Assembly (NCBI RefSeq): GCF_050281185.1 | Contig: NZ_JBNNWS010000012.1 | Coordinates: 1-64,000 of the forward strand | DNA length: 64,000 nt | Source: Heyndrickxia sp050281185 | GTDB taxonomy: Bacteria; Bacillota; Bacilli; Bacillales; Bacillaceae_C | Direction of reading: 5' to 3' | In this document: positions 43,204 through 51,635 of the stretch, piece after piece | How positions within the stretch are numbered: position 1 is the stretch's first letter | Layout of the letters: the number at the start of each line of letters is the position of its first letter | The notes under the pieces: generated by a model | Seen by the model: only the letters and a program-made list of their open reading frames with translations | Told to the model about the DNA's origin: nothing | The model's database searches: none | Program-made: the position numbers and the translations under genes

Positions 43204-44139
43204 TCAATCTATTATTTCCACTTTTACAGTATCAAAAAATTGCTTGAATTTAGCAAAATTAATATATCCGGTTCCTGCTTCCATCGTATTCAGCATTCCT
43301 GCAGTCATCGCCGTCTTCAGCAAAATTTCAACCGTCTGACTACGTTTCAGTGCAACGGCTAACCCAGCAACGGTAGCATCACCGGAGCCAACTGGATTAA
43401 CCACATCTATTTGAGGGATCGTGACCCGATAATAATCATCAGCATGCTTAACAAAGGCACCTTCACTCCCCATCGAGACGACAATCCATTCAATCCCATT
43501 CATTAATTCATGGTTTACAGCCCGTTTCAAACTGTCTATATCCGCATCAACTTTCATCCCAAGCAGCTGAGACAATTCCGCTGTATTCGGTTTGATGGCA
43601 AATGGTTTTGCCTGATGTAACAAAACTTGCCTTAATGGTTCTCCTGACGAATCCACAACAACAGGAATTCCCTTTTCCTGACTGATTTCTACCATTTTTT
43701 GATAAAAATTATTGGGCAGTCCTTTCGGTAAGCTGCCAGAAATCGTCACAATTGTAACGTTAGTCAGGAGATTCGCAAATTTTTCTAAAAATGCCGCTCC
43801 ATCAGCATAAGATAAAGTCGGACCAGCCTCCAATATCTCTGTTTGCATCCCTTCATGGAGAACGGCGATACAATTTCTTGATTCTTGATCGATTCTCAAA
43901 AAGTTATTTTGTATGTTGCATTTCGTTAATTCTTGAACGATGTAATCGCCAATCGTTCCGCCAAGCACCCCTGTAGCGAGGACTTCTTCTTCCATTTGCG
44001 CAACCACCCGGGCAACATTTAAGCCTTTCCCCCCGGCCGTTTTCCGGACAGTTTCTACCCGGTTGACATCATCTAACTTGAATCCATCAATAGGATAAGA
44101 AATATCAACGGATGGATTCATGGTGACAGCTAAAATCAT
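43204..44139 (-). CDS. lacC: Tagatose-6-phosphate kinase / 1-phosphofructokinase family
   Basis: 311 residues of the PfkB sugar-kinase family. N-terminal TMNPSVDISYPIDGF, GGKGLNVARV, and C-terminal VNPVGSGDATVAGLAVALK with the catalytic Asp are characteristic of LacC/FruK. Placement directly before lacD supports tagatose 6-phosphate as the substrate, giving the bisphosphate for the aldolase. The ATG giving MILAVTMNP follows GAGGGAG. Confidence 0.9.
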   Translation of the reverse strand: MILAVTMNPSVDISYPIDGFKLDDVNRVETVRKTAGGKGLNVARVVAQMEEEVLATGVLGGTIGDYIVQELTKCNIQNNFLRIDQESRNCIAVLHEGMQTEILEAGPTLSYADGAAFLEKFANLLTNVTIVTISGSLPKGLPNNFYQKMVEISQEKGIPVVVDSSGEPLRQVLLHQAKPFAIKPNTAELSQLLGMKVDADIDSLKRAVNHELMNGIEWIVVSMGSEGAFVKHADDYYRVTIPQIDVVNPVGSGDATVAGLAVALKRSQTVEILLKTAMTAGMLNTMEAGTGYINFAKFKQFFDTVKVEIID

Positions 44140-44233
44140 CGTACTCCCTCTTTCTTGTACCGCAAACTCCATCAAGATAAGTCCCTGTTAAATCAAGCGC
44201 GGGATTCAATGTTTTTTCGTTCCCCTCAAAAGT

Positions 44234-45400
44234 TTACTTATATTCGTGGATTGTAACCCCTTTAACAACTCGGTTCACCGTTCCTGTCGGGGAAGGGGTA
44301 TCCGGTGTATTACCTACTTTTACAGATGCAAGCAGTGAAACAGTTTGCCCGATCATGACAAATGGTAGTGCAAGGTAGGCATCCGGTATCGATAGTGCTT
44401 CGCTGTCAAATAAGAAGGTATTTCCATCATAGTTTATTTCGCCGTCCACCGATATCGCATATATTCCATTTGCGATGTCATCCTGCTGCAATTCTTTTAA
44501 AATATCCAAATCATATTGACGTGTATATGGATGGTTGGAAACAAACACAAACACCAACGATTTTTCATTAACAAATGATTTCGGACCGTGTCTAAAACCG
44601 AGCGAGGAATCAAAAGCAGTCACAATTTTACCAGCAGTTAGTTCCAATACTTTTAACTGCGCCTCTCTCGTGAGTCCCTCTAAACTACCTGAGCCAAGAT
44701 AAATAATCCGATCAAAATCAGCAGAAATAATTTTTTGAATATAATCCTCTCTGCTTATGACACTTTCGCCCATTTGGCGAATCGTTTTAACAACCGTCAA
44801 TTTTTCTTCAATTGACAAAGGATCAAAAACGAGCAATGCAGTTAGTGTCATACATGAATAACTTCCAGTCATGGCAAATCCTTGATCATTAGATTTTTCA
44901 GGCATCAATAACAGCAAATTATTCGAATCCTCTTCTGCTCGCTTTGCTAACTCACCATTTTTTGCACAGGTAATCGTTATCTGATAGAAGTTCTTTACCA
45001 GCTGTTCCGCTAATTCAACAGCTGCAACACTCTCCGGGCTATTTCCACTTCGAGCAAAAGAAACCAACAATGTTGGGAAATCCGCTTTTAAAAATTGATG
45101 AGGGTTAGATACTAAAGTGGTTGTCGGAATACTTAAAAAGTCCCACTTTCGTTCATCCACTTTTTCTTTTAAGTATGGCAGGACGGTTTCGCCTACATAT
45201 GCAGAGGTTCCCGCACCAGTAAATATGACGCGAACTCGATCATGTCTTTCTGATAGTTTTTGCAGAAATGCTTCGATATCACTACTTTTATCCTTATACA
45301 ATGCATACGTTTCAGCCCATAAATCAGGCTGCTGTTTAATCTCTGCAGTTGTAATCGATGCACCTAATGGTGCTAATTTTCCTTGATTTAATGTAAACAC
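44234..45400 (-). CDS. agaS: AgaS-type SIS-domain sugar isomerase/deaminase
   Basis: About 388 residues with tandem SIS domains: VIFTGAGTSAYVGETVLPYL, SFARSGNSPESVAAVELAEQ, and IIYLGSGSLEGLTREAQLKVLELTAG with FRHGPKSF. This order is typical of AgaS, which converts galactosamine 6-phosphate to tagatose 6-phosphate plus ammonia. GAGAGGTG is positioned for the GTG at 45400; a GTG three codons upstream (45409) overlaps that box. Mobile element C sits only 24 bp upstream, between this gene and the ROK kinase. Confidence 0.9.
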   Translation of the reverse strand: MFTLNQGKLAPLGASITTAEIKQQPDLWAETYALYKDKSSDIEAFLQKLSERHDRVRVIFTGAGTSAYVGETVLPYLKEKVDERKWDFLSIPTTTLVSNPHQFLKADFPTLLVSFARSGNSPESVAAVELAEQLVKNFYQITITCAKNGELAKRAEEDSNNLLLLMPEKSNDQGFAMTGSYSCMTLTALLVFDPLSIEEKLTVVKTIRQMGESVISREDYIQKIISADFDRIIYLGSGSLEGLTREAQLKVLELTAGKIVTAFDSSLGFRHGPKSFVNEKSLVFVFVSNHPYTRQYDLDILKELQQDDIANGIYAISVDGEINYDGNTFLFDSEALSIPDAYLALPFVMIGQTVSLLASVKVGNTPDTPSPTGTVNRVVKGVTIHEYK

Positions 45401-45423
45401 TTCCTGCACCTCTCTTTTAAATA

Positions 45424-45603
45424 GGCTCTTTTCTTAAACTTTTTTGATTTTTACCAAGTAAAAATCGGCATTTGGATTTTTACGATTCTAATTTATCGCT
45501 CTTTTTGAATTTACAACCTAATATATCGGGAAAAGAGCACGTCACCAATTAATTTTTAGACTTAGAATCTGTCCGAAAAGCAACAACATATTCGAAAACA
45601 GCC
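45424..45603 (-). mobile_element. MITE-like element, copy C (inverted)
   Basis: A 180-bp element starts GGCTCTTTTCTTAAAC and ends TTCGAAAACAGCC. Flanks TTTAAATA (45416-45423) and TTTAATTA (45604-45611) match at 7 of 8 positions, and the latter covers the ROK stop codon. Reversed, it shares CGGACAGATTC, GTGACGTGCTCTTTTCC and a GTAAAAATC/GATTTTTAC hairpin with copy D. It is inserted between the ROK and agaS genes of an operon. Confidence 0.85.
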
Positions 45604-45604
45604 T

Positions 45605-46501
45605 TTAATTACTTTCAAATACTCTTAGTCCAGCACCAACGACACCGTTATTTTGCTTCAATGTGCTAATGCTCATATGTTCTAAAATATGCTGTTGTTC
45701 AGGGAGTTGATAGATTTTTAGTTTTTTCTTGATCAACTCCAGTATAAAAGGATTGTTTACCATGACACTGCCGCCAAAAACGATTTTGTGTGGATCCAAT
45801 AAGCTGGAAATCGAATAAAGACCTTGTGATAAATGGTCGGTCAATTCATTAATGATCGATTGATATTCTGGTAGCCCATTTGTATAGCCTTCAAATACAT
45901 CTTTCGCAGCTAATTGTTCCACTTGTAATTCATTTGCAGCAAATTGTTGGATAGCCGGTCCTGCTGCTACTTTTTCCAGCCGTTTATTGGTTCCTTTGGA
46001 AAGGACCGGAATCAAACCTAGCTCCCCGGCAAACCCTGCTCCCCTGAAAAACGAACCTTTATGAATGATAGAACAGGAGATTCCTGTACTTACAGTCACA
46101 TAGACAAAGGTCTCATCGCTTTTTACCTGTGCTGCTTTCCATTCGGCAAAAGCTGCCATGTAGACATCATTGTCGATCGCAATTCGTTCAGTGCTAAATC
46201 GCTCTCTTAAACGGGCCGTAACGGGAAACTGTGCCCAAGGCAAATTATTCTGAAAAACTGCAATGCCATTCTCACGGTCCACTTTACCTGGTACACCCAC
46301 GCCGATACCCTTGATGTCATCGATAGAAATCTCTGAATTTTCAAGGACTTGTTCCACCGCTTCTACGACTCGATCAAACATTTTTTCACGGTCTGAAGGA
46401 TCACTTTTTACTTCTGTACGCTTAAGTAGTTCTCCCGATTCCGTAATGATTGCCGCTGCAATCTTTGTCCCGCCAATATCAATGCCGATTGCTTTTTTCA
46501 T
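45605..46501 (-). CDS. ROK-family sugar kinase
   Basis: 298 residues. The ATP phosphate loop IGIDIGGTKIAAAII, the catalytic IAIDNDVYMAAFAEW and SLLDPHKIVFGGSVM are ROK kinase features. The usual zinc motif (CxCGxxGCxE) is absent: after GELGLIP the sequence is SKGTNKRLEKVAAG. No helix-turn-helix is present, so it is a kinase rather than a repressor. By position it may phosphorylate imported GalNAc or galactosamine; this is inferred. The ATG giving MKKAIGID follows a GGGGGGCAGG box. Confidence 0.85.
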   Translation of the reverse strand: MKKAIGIDIGGTKIAAAIITESGELLKRTEVKSDPSDREKMFDRVVEAVEQVLENSEISIDDIKGIGVGVPGKVDRENGIAVFQNNLPWAQFPVTARLRERFSTERIAIDNDVYMAAFAEWKAAQVKSDETFVYVTVSTGISCSIIHKGSFFRGAGFAGELGLIPVLSKGTNKRLEKVAAGPAIQQFAANELQVEQLAAKDVFEGYTNGLPEYQSIINELTDHLSQGLYSISSLLDPHKIVFGGSVMVNNPFILELIKKKLKIYQLPEQQHILEHMSISTLKQNNGVVGAGLRVFESN

Positions 46502-46536
46502 TTTCCTGCCCCCCACTGTAAAATGTAGCGCATTTT

Positions 46537-46597
46537 CCAACAACGGGTTGTTGGTACAAGCGTACCAGAAAAAACTCATAGACACGATGCTATGAGT
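46537..46597 (-). promoter_or_regulatory. Structured 5' leader of the ROK gene with terminator
   Basis: Downstream of the promoter three hairpins follow on the minus strand: ACTCATAG/CTATGAGT with a T6 run (46574-46597), GGTAC-GCTT-GTACC (46553-46566) and CCAACAA-CCCG-TTGTTGG (46537-46554). The first looks like an intrinsic terminator about 12 nt after the expected start point, so this may be an attenuator. The same terminator stem recurs after the GntR gene (61100-61123). Confidence 0.6.
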
Positions 46598-46616
46598 ATA
46601 GTAACTTAGTAATTCT

Positions 46617-46650
46617 ATTATATCACCCTAACTTGTAGGGTCAACCCAAC
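46617..46650 (-). promoter_or_regulatory. SigA promoter and operator of the ROK gene
   Basis: -35 TTGACC (46639-46644), 16-bp spacer, perfect -10 TATAAT (46617-46622). The spacer is a palindrome, ACCCTA-ACTTG-TAGGGT (46625-46641). Spacer and flank match the GntR gene promoter at 23 of 28 positions, so the GntR protein is the likely binder. Confidence 0.75.
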
Positions 46651-46681
46651 AGATAGTAAATATTTCGGGAGCCATCCCCAC

Positions 46682-47515
46682 TTATTTACCACCTGTTACT
46701 GCAATTCCTTCAATAAATTGTTTTTGCAAGATCATAAATAAAATCAGCATTGGCAGTATGGCTAAAAAGGAGCCTGCCATAAGTATTGGATAGTTTGTTA
46801 AAAATTGACCTTGGAGTGATGACAATCCGACAGAAAGTGTCATCGATTCCGGAGAACTGTTCACAATCATCGGCCACATTAATTCATTCCAGCTCCAAAG
46901 CGTGGTGAAAATCCCTAACGCAATTAGACCAGGCTTTGCTAGCGGTAGCATAATTCTCCAATAAATTTGAAAATGGTTACAGCCATCCAGCCGAGCGGCC
47001 TCTTCTAATTCCTTTGGAAGCCCCATAAAGAATTGTCGTAACAGGAAGGTACCGAATGCACTAAAAATACCCGGGACTATCACTGCTTGTAGTGTATTCA
47101 GCCAGCCAAGCTTTACCATAATCATATATTGCGGCAATAAAAACACTTGCCCTGGTACCATTAAAACTGCTAACGCTAACATAAATAGAATATTCCGGCC
47201 TGGAAATTCAATCCGAGCAAAGGCATAGGCGGCCAACGAACACAGAAACAACTGACCGGCTGTCCGTGCGACAGTAATAATAATGGTATTAAACATAAAT
47301 TTGAAAAAAGGCAGCAGTCCAAAAACCTCTTTGTAGTTCTCCCATTGGAAATCCTTTGGAATAATAACAGGCGGAACCTGAATAGACTCGGCATAGGTTT
47401 TTAACGAGGTCAGGATCATCCATAAAAAAGGAACCACCATTGCTACCGATCCTAAAATAAGGATGAAATGGATCAGAAATGTCTTACTTGTCACAAGCTT
47501 TCTTGCTCTTTCCAA
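46682..47515 (-). CDS. Carbohydrate ABC transporter permease (CUT1, MalG-like), importer 1
   Basis: 277 residues, six helices, with the EAA loop EAARLDGCNHFQIYWRIMLPLAKPGL that contacts the ATPase. TTG start behind AAGGAGGG. It partners the permease upstream (14-bp gap) and the lipoprotein before that. No ATPase gene is in the locus, so a shared MsmX-type ATPase elsewhere is expected. Confidence 0.93.
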   Translation of the reverse strand: MERARKLVTSKTFLIHFILILGSVAMVVPFLWMILTSLKTYAESIQVPPVIIPKDFQWENYKEVFGLLPFFKFMFNTIIITVARTAGQLFLCSLAAYAFARIEFPGRNILFMLALAVLMVPGQVFLLPQYMIMVKLGWLNTLQAVIVPGIFSAFGTFLLRQFFMGLPKELEEAARLDGCNHFQIYWRIMLPLAKPGLIALGIFTTLWSWNELMWPMIVNSSPESMTLSVGLSSLQGQFLTNYPILMAGSFLAILPMLILFMILQKQFIEGIAVTGGK

Positions 47516-47529
47516 TGGTTCTCCCTCCT

Positions 47530-48477
47530 TTAATCATAATGAACCCACTTTTTCTGTAAGACCATTTGAATCGCAGTAATAATCAGGATAACAATTAACA
47601 AGAGAACTGCGATGGCAGCAGCATATCCCTTATCGTTTAATACAAAGGCATGCTGATAGAATAAATAAACGATTGACTGCGTATTTTCTAACGCTGTACT
47701 GCCCTTTCCAATCATCATGAAAATCAAGTCAAACACTTGGAATGCACCGATGAGAGACATGATCGACACAAAGAAAATAACCGGAGAGAGAAGTGGCAGT
47801 GTAATTTTAAAGAACACCTTGATTGGGCCTGCCCCATCAATTTCTGCTGCTTCATAATACATTTTTGGAATCCCTTGCAGCCCCGAGAGGAAGATGACCA
47901 TGTTATAGCCGATTCCGCTCCAAATTGCTACAACAATAATTGAAAATAGGGCGATTTTCGGATCACTTACCCACTGCGGACCCTTGATTCCAATTAAGGA
48001 TAAAAGATAGTTTAGTAGTCCGTAATCAGAATTAAAAAGCCATTTCCAAACCATTGCGATGGCAGCCGGCATAGTGATCACGGGTAAAAAATATAAAGTA
48101 CGATAAACCGATTTCCCCTTTATTTTCTGGTTCAAGAGAACAGCTACAAGAATAGATAAGAATATCCCTATTGGGACAGTAAAAATAATATAAATCCCTG
48201 TATTCTTAAACGATTTTAAAAGGTTGGAATCTTCAAACATCCGCTTATAATTATCTAGCCCTGTCCACTCATACTGCCCAAATGCGCCCCATTCGGTAAA
48301 ACTAAAGTAAAAGGTCTGAATGATGGGCCACAGGTAAAAAATAAACAATCCTAACATGGTAGGTGCAATCATCAAATATGCCCAAAGATAATCAGAACGT
48401 TTCCTTGTCTTTGTTAAGCTAGAAACCTTTAATTTTTTTGGTGCTTTCACTTCGGCCTGAAGAGGAGTTTCTTTCAC
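47530..48477 (-). CDS. Carbohydrate ABC transporter permease (CUT1, MalF-like), importer 1
   Basis: 315 residues from the GTG behind GGGAGGG; a longer frame adds 18 unlikely residues. Six helices, beginning YLWAYLMIAPTMLGLFIFYL, and an EAA loop EAAEIDGAGPIKVFFKITLPLL. Between importer 1's binding-protein gene and its second permease. Confidence 0.93.
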   Translation of the reverse strand: MKETPLQAEVKAPKKLKVSSLTKTRKRSDYLWAYLMIAPTMLGLFIFYLWPIIQTFYFSFTEWGAFGQYEWTGLDNYKRMFEDSNLLKSFKNTGIYIIFTVPIGIFLSILVAVLLNQKIKGKSVYRTLYFLPVITMPAAIAMVWKWLFNSDYGLLNYLLSLIGIKGPQWVSDPKIALFSIIVVAIWSGIGYNMVIFLSGLQGIPKMYYEAAEIDGAGPIKVFFKITLPLLSPVIFFVSIMSLIGAFQVFDLIFMMIGKGSTALENTQSIVYLFYQHAFVLNDKGYAAAIAVLLLIVILIITAIQMVLQKKWVHYD

Positions 48478-48502
48478 AGCATTCCCTCCCTTTAAGGAAA
48501 TT

Positions 48503-48596
48503 GAAGAGAAGAAATACATTCTCCTCTTCATTTTTTTAGAATTGTCCAGCTCCAGCGCCCAGCGTCGTATAGACTAGAGCACTTGCACTTTTTTTA
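48503..48596. repeat. Intercistronic hairpin and degenerate bacilli repeat
   Basis: The gap between binding protein and permease holds TTGTCCAGCTCCAGCGCC (48542-48559) and ACTTGCACTTTTTT at its right end. These match, from memory, the ends of a dispersed palindromic repeat seen in many Bacillus-related genomes; this copy is only ~55 bp. Next to it GAAGAG/CTCTTC arms (48503-48529) form another hairpin. They may stabilise the upstream mRNA segment. Confidence 0.5.
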
Positions 48597-49838
48597 CTTC
48601 TTAGATAGCGCCTCATTTGCTTTTTTCGTTAATTCTTTTACAGCATCCTCTACACTTACTTCTTCGCTCCAAGCCTTTTTCAGGATATCTATTTCGTATT
48701 GCCAAATTTCCCCTGTATTTTTCACACTTGGAAGTGGAACAGAATATTCTGCACCATCAATGAATGCTTGAAGATTTAAATTTGGAACTGCGTTTTTCCA
48801 AGCATCTTGTGTACCGTTATATGCCGGGATGACTGTTCCTGTTTTCGCATAAACATCTGCAGCTTCTTTAGATCCTAGGAACTGAACAAACTTCCATGCA
48901 GCATCTTTATGTTTCGTATTAGCTGCAATCACATTGGATAACCCGTGAATCGCTACTGCGCGTTCTTTCCCTTTTGGAACTACAGCAACATTTAAATCAG
49001 GATTATTCTTATATTCTGGAACCATCCATGGACCATCGAACATCATCGCTACTTTTCCTGATGAGAATAACTCAGATGCCGCCGTTTCTGTCATTTGTGC
49101 TTGAGTTGGTGACAAACCTTCTTTAATGAAGCTAATATTGTATTTAAGCGCCTCGATTGCTTCAGGTTGATCGAAACCAACAGACTTGCCATCTTCGGAA
49201 ATGATATGGCCTCCATTTTGCCAAATGAAATCATAATATCCGCCTTGGTTGCCCATCATAGCAGCATAGCCCCAAATACCTTTTTCTTTGTTTGTCAGCT
49301 GTTTCGCTGCTTCTTTTAACTTATTCCAGTCCCAGGTGTCGTCAGGATACGGGACACCTGCATCATCAAAGATTTTTTTGTTGTACCACAAGCCTGTTGT
49401 ATCATAGTCTTTTGGAATCCCATAAACTTTTCCATTAACAGTATAAAGATCGATTAACGATTTCGGATAATTATCTAAGCTATAGTTATCTTTTTTCGCC
49501 ATGTCGCTTAATGGAAGGATAACTTTTCCTTCTGCATATTGGACAACGTGAGCACCATTCATCCAAAGAACGTCAGGCAAAGCACCGCCCGTTGCAGCTG
49601 TTTCAAGCTTCTGGAAGTATTGACCATAAGGAGTAAGCTCTGTTTTCACCTTGATGTTTGGATATTTTTCGTTAAATAATTTGATAATCTCTTCAACGGC
49701 AGGGACTTGCTTCTTATCCCAAAAGCCATAGGTAATTTCTACTTTTCCATCACTTGAGGCTTTATCACTATCACTGCATCCAGCCAGCCCCAATAATCCT
49801 AGAACTACGGTTAAAAGCATTATTAGCCATTTTTTCAT
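48594..49838 (-). CDS. Sugar-binding lipoprotein of importer 1
   Basis: 414 residues, extracellular solute-binding protein family 1. Lipobox LAGC with Cys21; mature part begins SDSDKASSDGK, then ITYGFWDKKQVPAVEEIIKLFN and AAMGSGG-type motifs such as AAMMGNQGGYYDFIWQNGG. The sugar is unknown; the locus suggests a galacto-amino sugar or oligosaccharide. The ATG follows GGAAGGG at 7 nt; a GTG one codon earlier is possible. First gene of importer 1. Confidence 0.93.
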   Translation of the reverse strand: MKKWLIMLLTVVLGLLGLAGCSDSDKASSDGKVEITYGFWDKKQVPAVEEIIKLFNEKYPNIKVKTELTPYGQYFQKLETAATGGALPDVLWMNGAHVVQYAEGKVILPLSDMAKKDNYSLDNYPKSLIDLYTVNGKVYGIPKDYDTTGLWYNKKIFDDAGVPYPDDTWDWNKLKEAAKQLTNKEKGIWGYAAMMGNQGGYYDFIWQNGGHIISEDGKSVGFDQPEAIEALKYNISFIKEGLSPTQAQMTETAASELFSSGKVAMMFDGPWMVPEYKNNPDLNVAVVPKGKERAVAIHGLSNVIAANTKHKDAAWKFVQFLGSKEAADVYAKTGTVIPAYNGTQDAWKNAVPNLNLQAFIDGAEYSVPLPSVKNTGEIWQYEIDILKKAWSEEVSVEDAVKELTKKANEALSKK

Positions 49839-49920
49839 CACATTGCCCTTCCTTCATCTAAAGTTTAGTAGATTTCTTTATAAATCATTTTTAAAAACTT
49901 AAGGGTTTTTCTTTGATAAA

Positions 49921-50103
49921 GGCTGTTTTTACATAAATTTTTTGCTTTACGGACAGATTCCCAGCCTAGAATAATTTTGTGACGTGCTCTTTTCCTTATA
50001 CAATAAGTCTTTCATTCAAATTGGAAGATAAATTAAAATCGTAAAAATCCAATTAGATTTTTACTTAACTCTAAAAACAACAACAAAGTTTACGAAAAGA
50101 GCC
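49921..50103 (+). mobile_element. MITE-like element, copy D
   Basis: A 183-bp element starts GGCTGTTTTTACATAA and ends GTTTACGAAAAGAGCC, flanked by a perfect 8-bp duplication TTGATAAA (49913-49920, 50104-50111). Internal GTAAAAATC-CAATTA-GATTTTTAC forms a perfect hairpin. It lies in the 426-bp gap upstream of importer 1, where it may separate or supply regulatory sequence. The rest of the gap has no gene; I could not find a definite promoter. Confidence 0.85.
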
Positions 50104-50264
50104 TTGATAAAAAAATTGTCTCATACCATTGAAATGTTTCAGATAACGTTCATCACCCCCAACAATAACGTTTTCCCGATAAATTTACTTCCCCATAAAC
50201 TTTGTTCTTAACGCTTGACTTTATTATTGCAACACCACGATATCCTGGTGTAAACAACCTTTTC

Positions 50265-51539
50265 TTATGCATTGATATTTTCTAGCAAACTATCATAATA
50301 ATCATCGATATGAATCGATTGGCCTTCGTTTAACCTCGATTCTTCAGCGGCAAATGCCATGAGGTGGCTTCTTACGGAAGCAGATGCAGAGGAAACACTG
50401 TCACTGTTATTACCAAATTGAATTTCTCGGAGCAATGTTCTCATGATTCCATTATCTCCGCCGCCATGTCCGCCAACAGGGTTGTCAAATTTTATGACAG
50501 TTTCTTGCTTGGTAAGGAAATCAAAAATGGAAATACTATTTTCCTCCATGTTTCCGCGGATTTCTCCTTTTGTTCCCATAATTTGCACGATCCGCGTCTG
50601 TTCCCTAGTAAAACCACACATGCTGAATGTTGCGGTTACTCCTCCTTCGAATTCCATGTTGACCACCTGATGGTCGACGACATTATTATCTGAGCGGTAT
50701 ACGCATTTTCCATATGTCGTTTCCTGCAATGCTTTAATAATGCCTTCATTTGTATAGTCTTCTGTGAATTTCTTCGCCCAGCCCTTGCCCTCGCCAAGGT
50801 AATACCTGCCCGCATGGTATGGACACTCAAGTTCTGCAGGACAGCCATCTAAACAGCGCTGCGGCGCACCAGCCGGGGCATTTTCTTCTTTAAAATGCAT
50901 CAGTGAACCATAAGAACTAATGCGCTTACATTGTTTGCCGATAACAAACGAAATAATATCCATATCATGACAAGATTTCTGCAGGATCATCGGACTTGAC
51001 TTCTCCTTATTATTCCAGTTTCCACGGACAAAGCTGTGGGACATATGCATCACTTCTACATTTTCATTTAACTGCAGTGATACAACCTCGCCAATTTCCC
51101 CTTTGGCGATTACCTTTTGAATCGTGGACCAAAATTCGGTATACCTCAGTACATGGCCGATGGTCAGCTGCCGATTATATTTTTTCGCTGCCTGTTCCAT
51201 CGCAATACACTCTAGCGGATCAGGAGACATTGGTTTTTCGAGCAGTACATGATAGCCCAGCTCCAAAGCTCTCATTGTTGGTTTAAAATGATTCCGGTCA
51301 AGTGTACAAATAATCGCAATGTCAGCGATTTTTTGGTCGAGATTTAATACCTCTTCCCATGTCCCGTAACAATACTCAACTGGAATATTGTGTGCTTGTT
51401 GTAATTTCGTTCTTCTTTCGTTATTCGGCTCTGCCACTCCGACAATCTTTAATTCATTCGGATATGCCAGGGCATATGGCGCATAAGCTCGCGCCCCTCG
51501 GTCACCTGCACCGATAAGAAGTGCTGTCATTTTTTTCAT
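50265..51539 (-). CDS. Gfo/Idh/MocA oxidoreductase with Cys-rich insert
   Basis: 424 residues. Rossmann motif LIGAGDRGARAYAPYAL, EKPMSPDPLECIAMEQAA with the dinucleotide-site Lys, and a later VNMEFEGGVTATFSM. An insert CLDGCPAELECPYHAGRYYLGEG has three cysteines and occurs in a subset of family members near sugar ABC genes. The GH109 glycosidases belong to this superfamily, but no GH109 activity can be claimed. GAGGAG precedes the ATG. It follows the LacI gene on the same strand. Confidence 0.85.
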   Translation of the reverse strand: MKKMTALLIGAGDRGARAYAPYALAYPNELKIVGVAEPNNERRTKLQQAHNIPVEYCYGTWEEVLNLDQKIADIAIICTLDRNHFKPTMRALELGYHVLLEKPMSPDPLECIAMEQAAKKYNRQLTIGHVLRYTEFWSTIQKVIAKGEIGEVVSLQLNENVEVMHMSHSFVRGNWNNKEKSSPMILQKSCHDMDIISFVIGKQCKRISSYGSLMHFKEENAPAGAPQRCLDGCPAELECPYHAGRYYLGEGKGWAKKFTEDYTNEGIIKALQETTYGKCVYRSDNNVVDHQVVNMEFEGGVTATFSMCGFTREQTRIVQIMGTKGEIRGNMEENSISIFDFLTKQETVIKFDNPVGGHGGGDNGIMRTLLREIQFGNNSDSVSSASASVRSHLMAFAAEESRLNEGQSIHIDDYYDSLLENINA

Positions 51540-51635
51540 TTGAATTTCTCCTCTCATCTATTCCATTTATTTTTCGTGGATTGTTTTCCAAACTTTATCC
51601 AAACGTTTTCCAACTACTGTTTAAAAAAGAACCAC

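Noticed and set aside
50265..51539. GH109 alpha-N-acetylgalactosaminidase call for the Gfo/Idh protein
   Set aside because: Tempting from context, but I see only general Gfo/Idh motifs and a Cys-rich insert found in ordinary oxidoreductases near sugar transporters.
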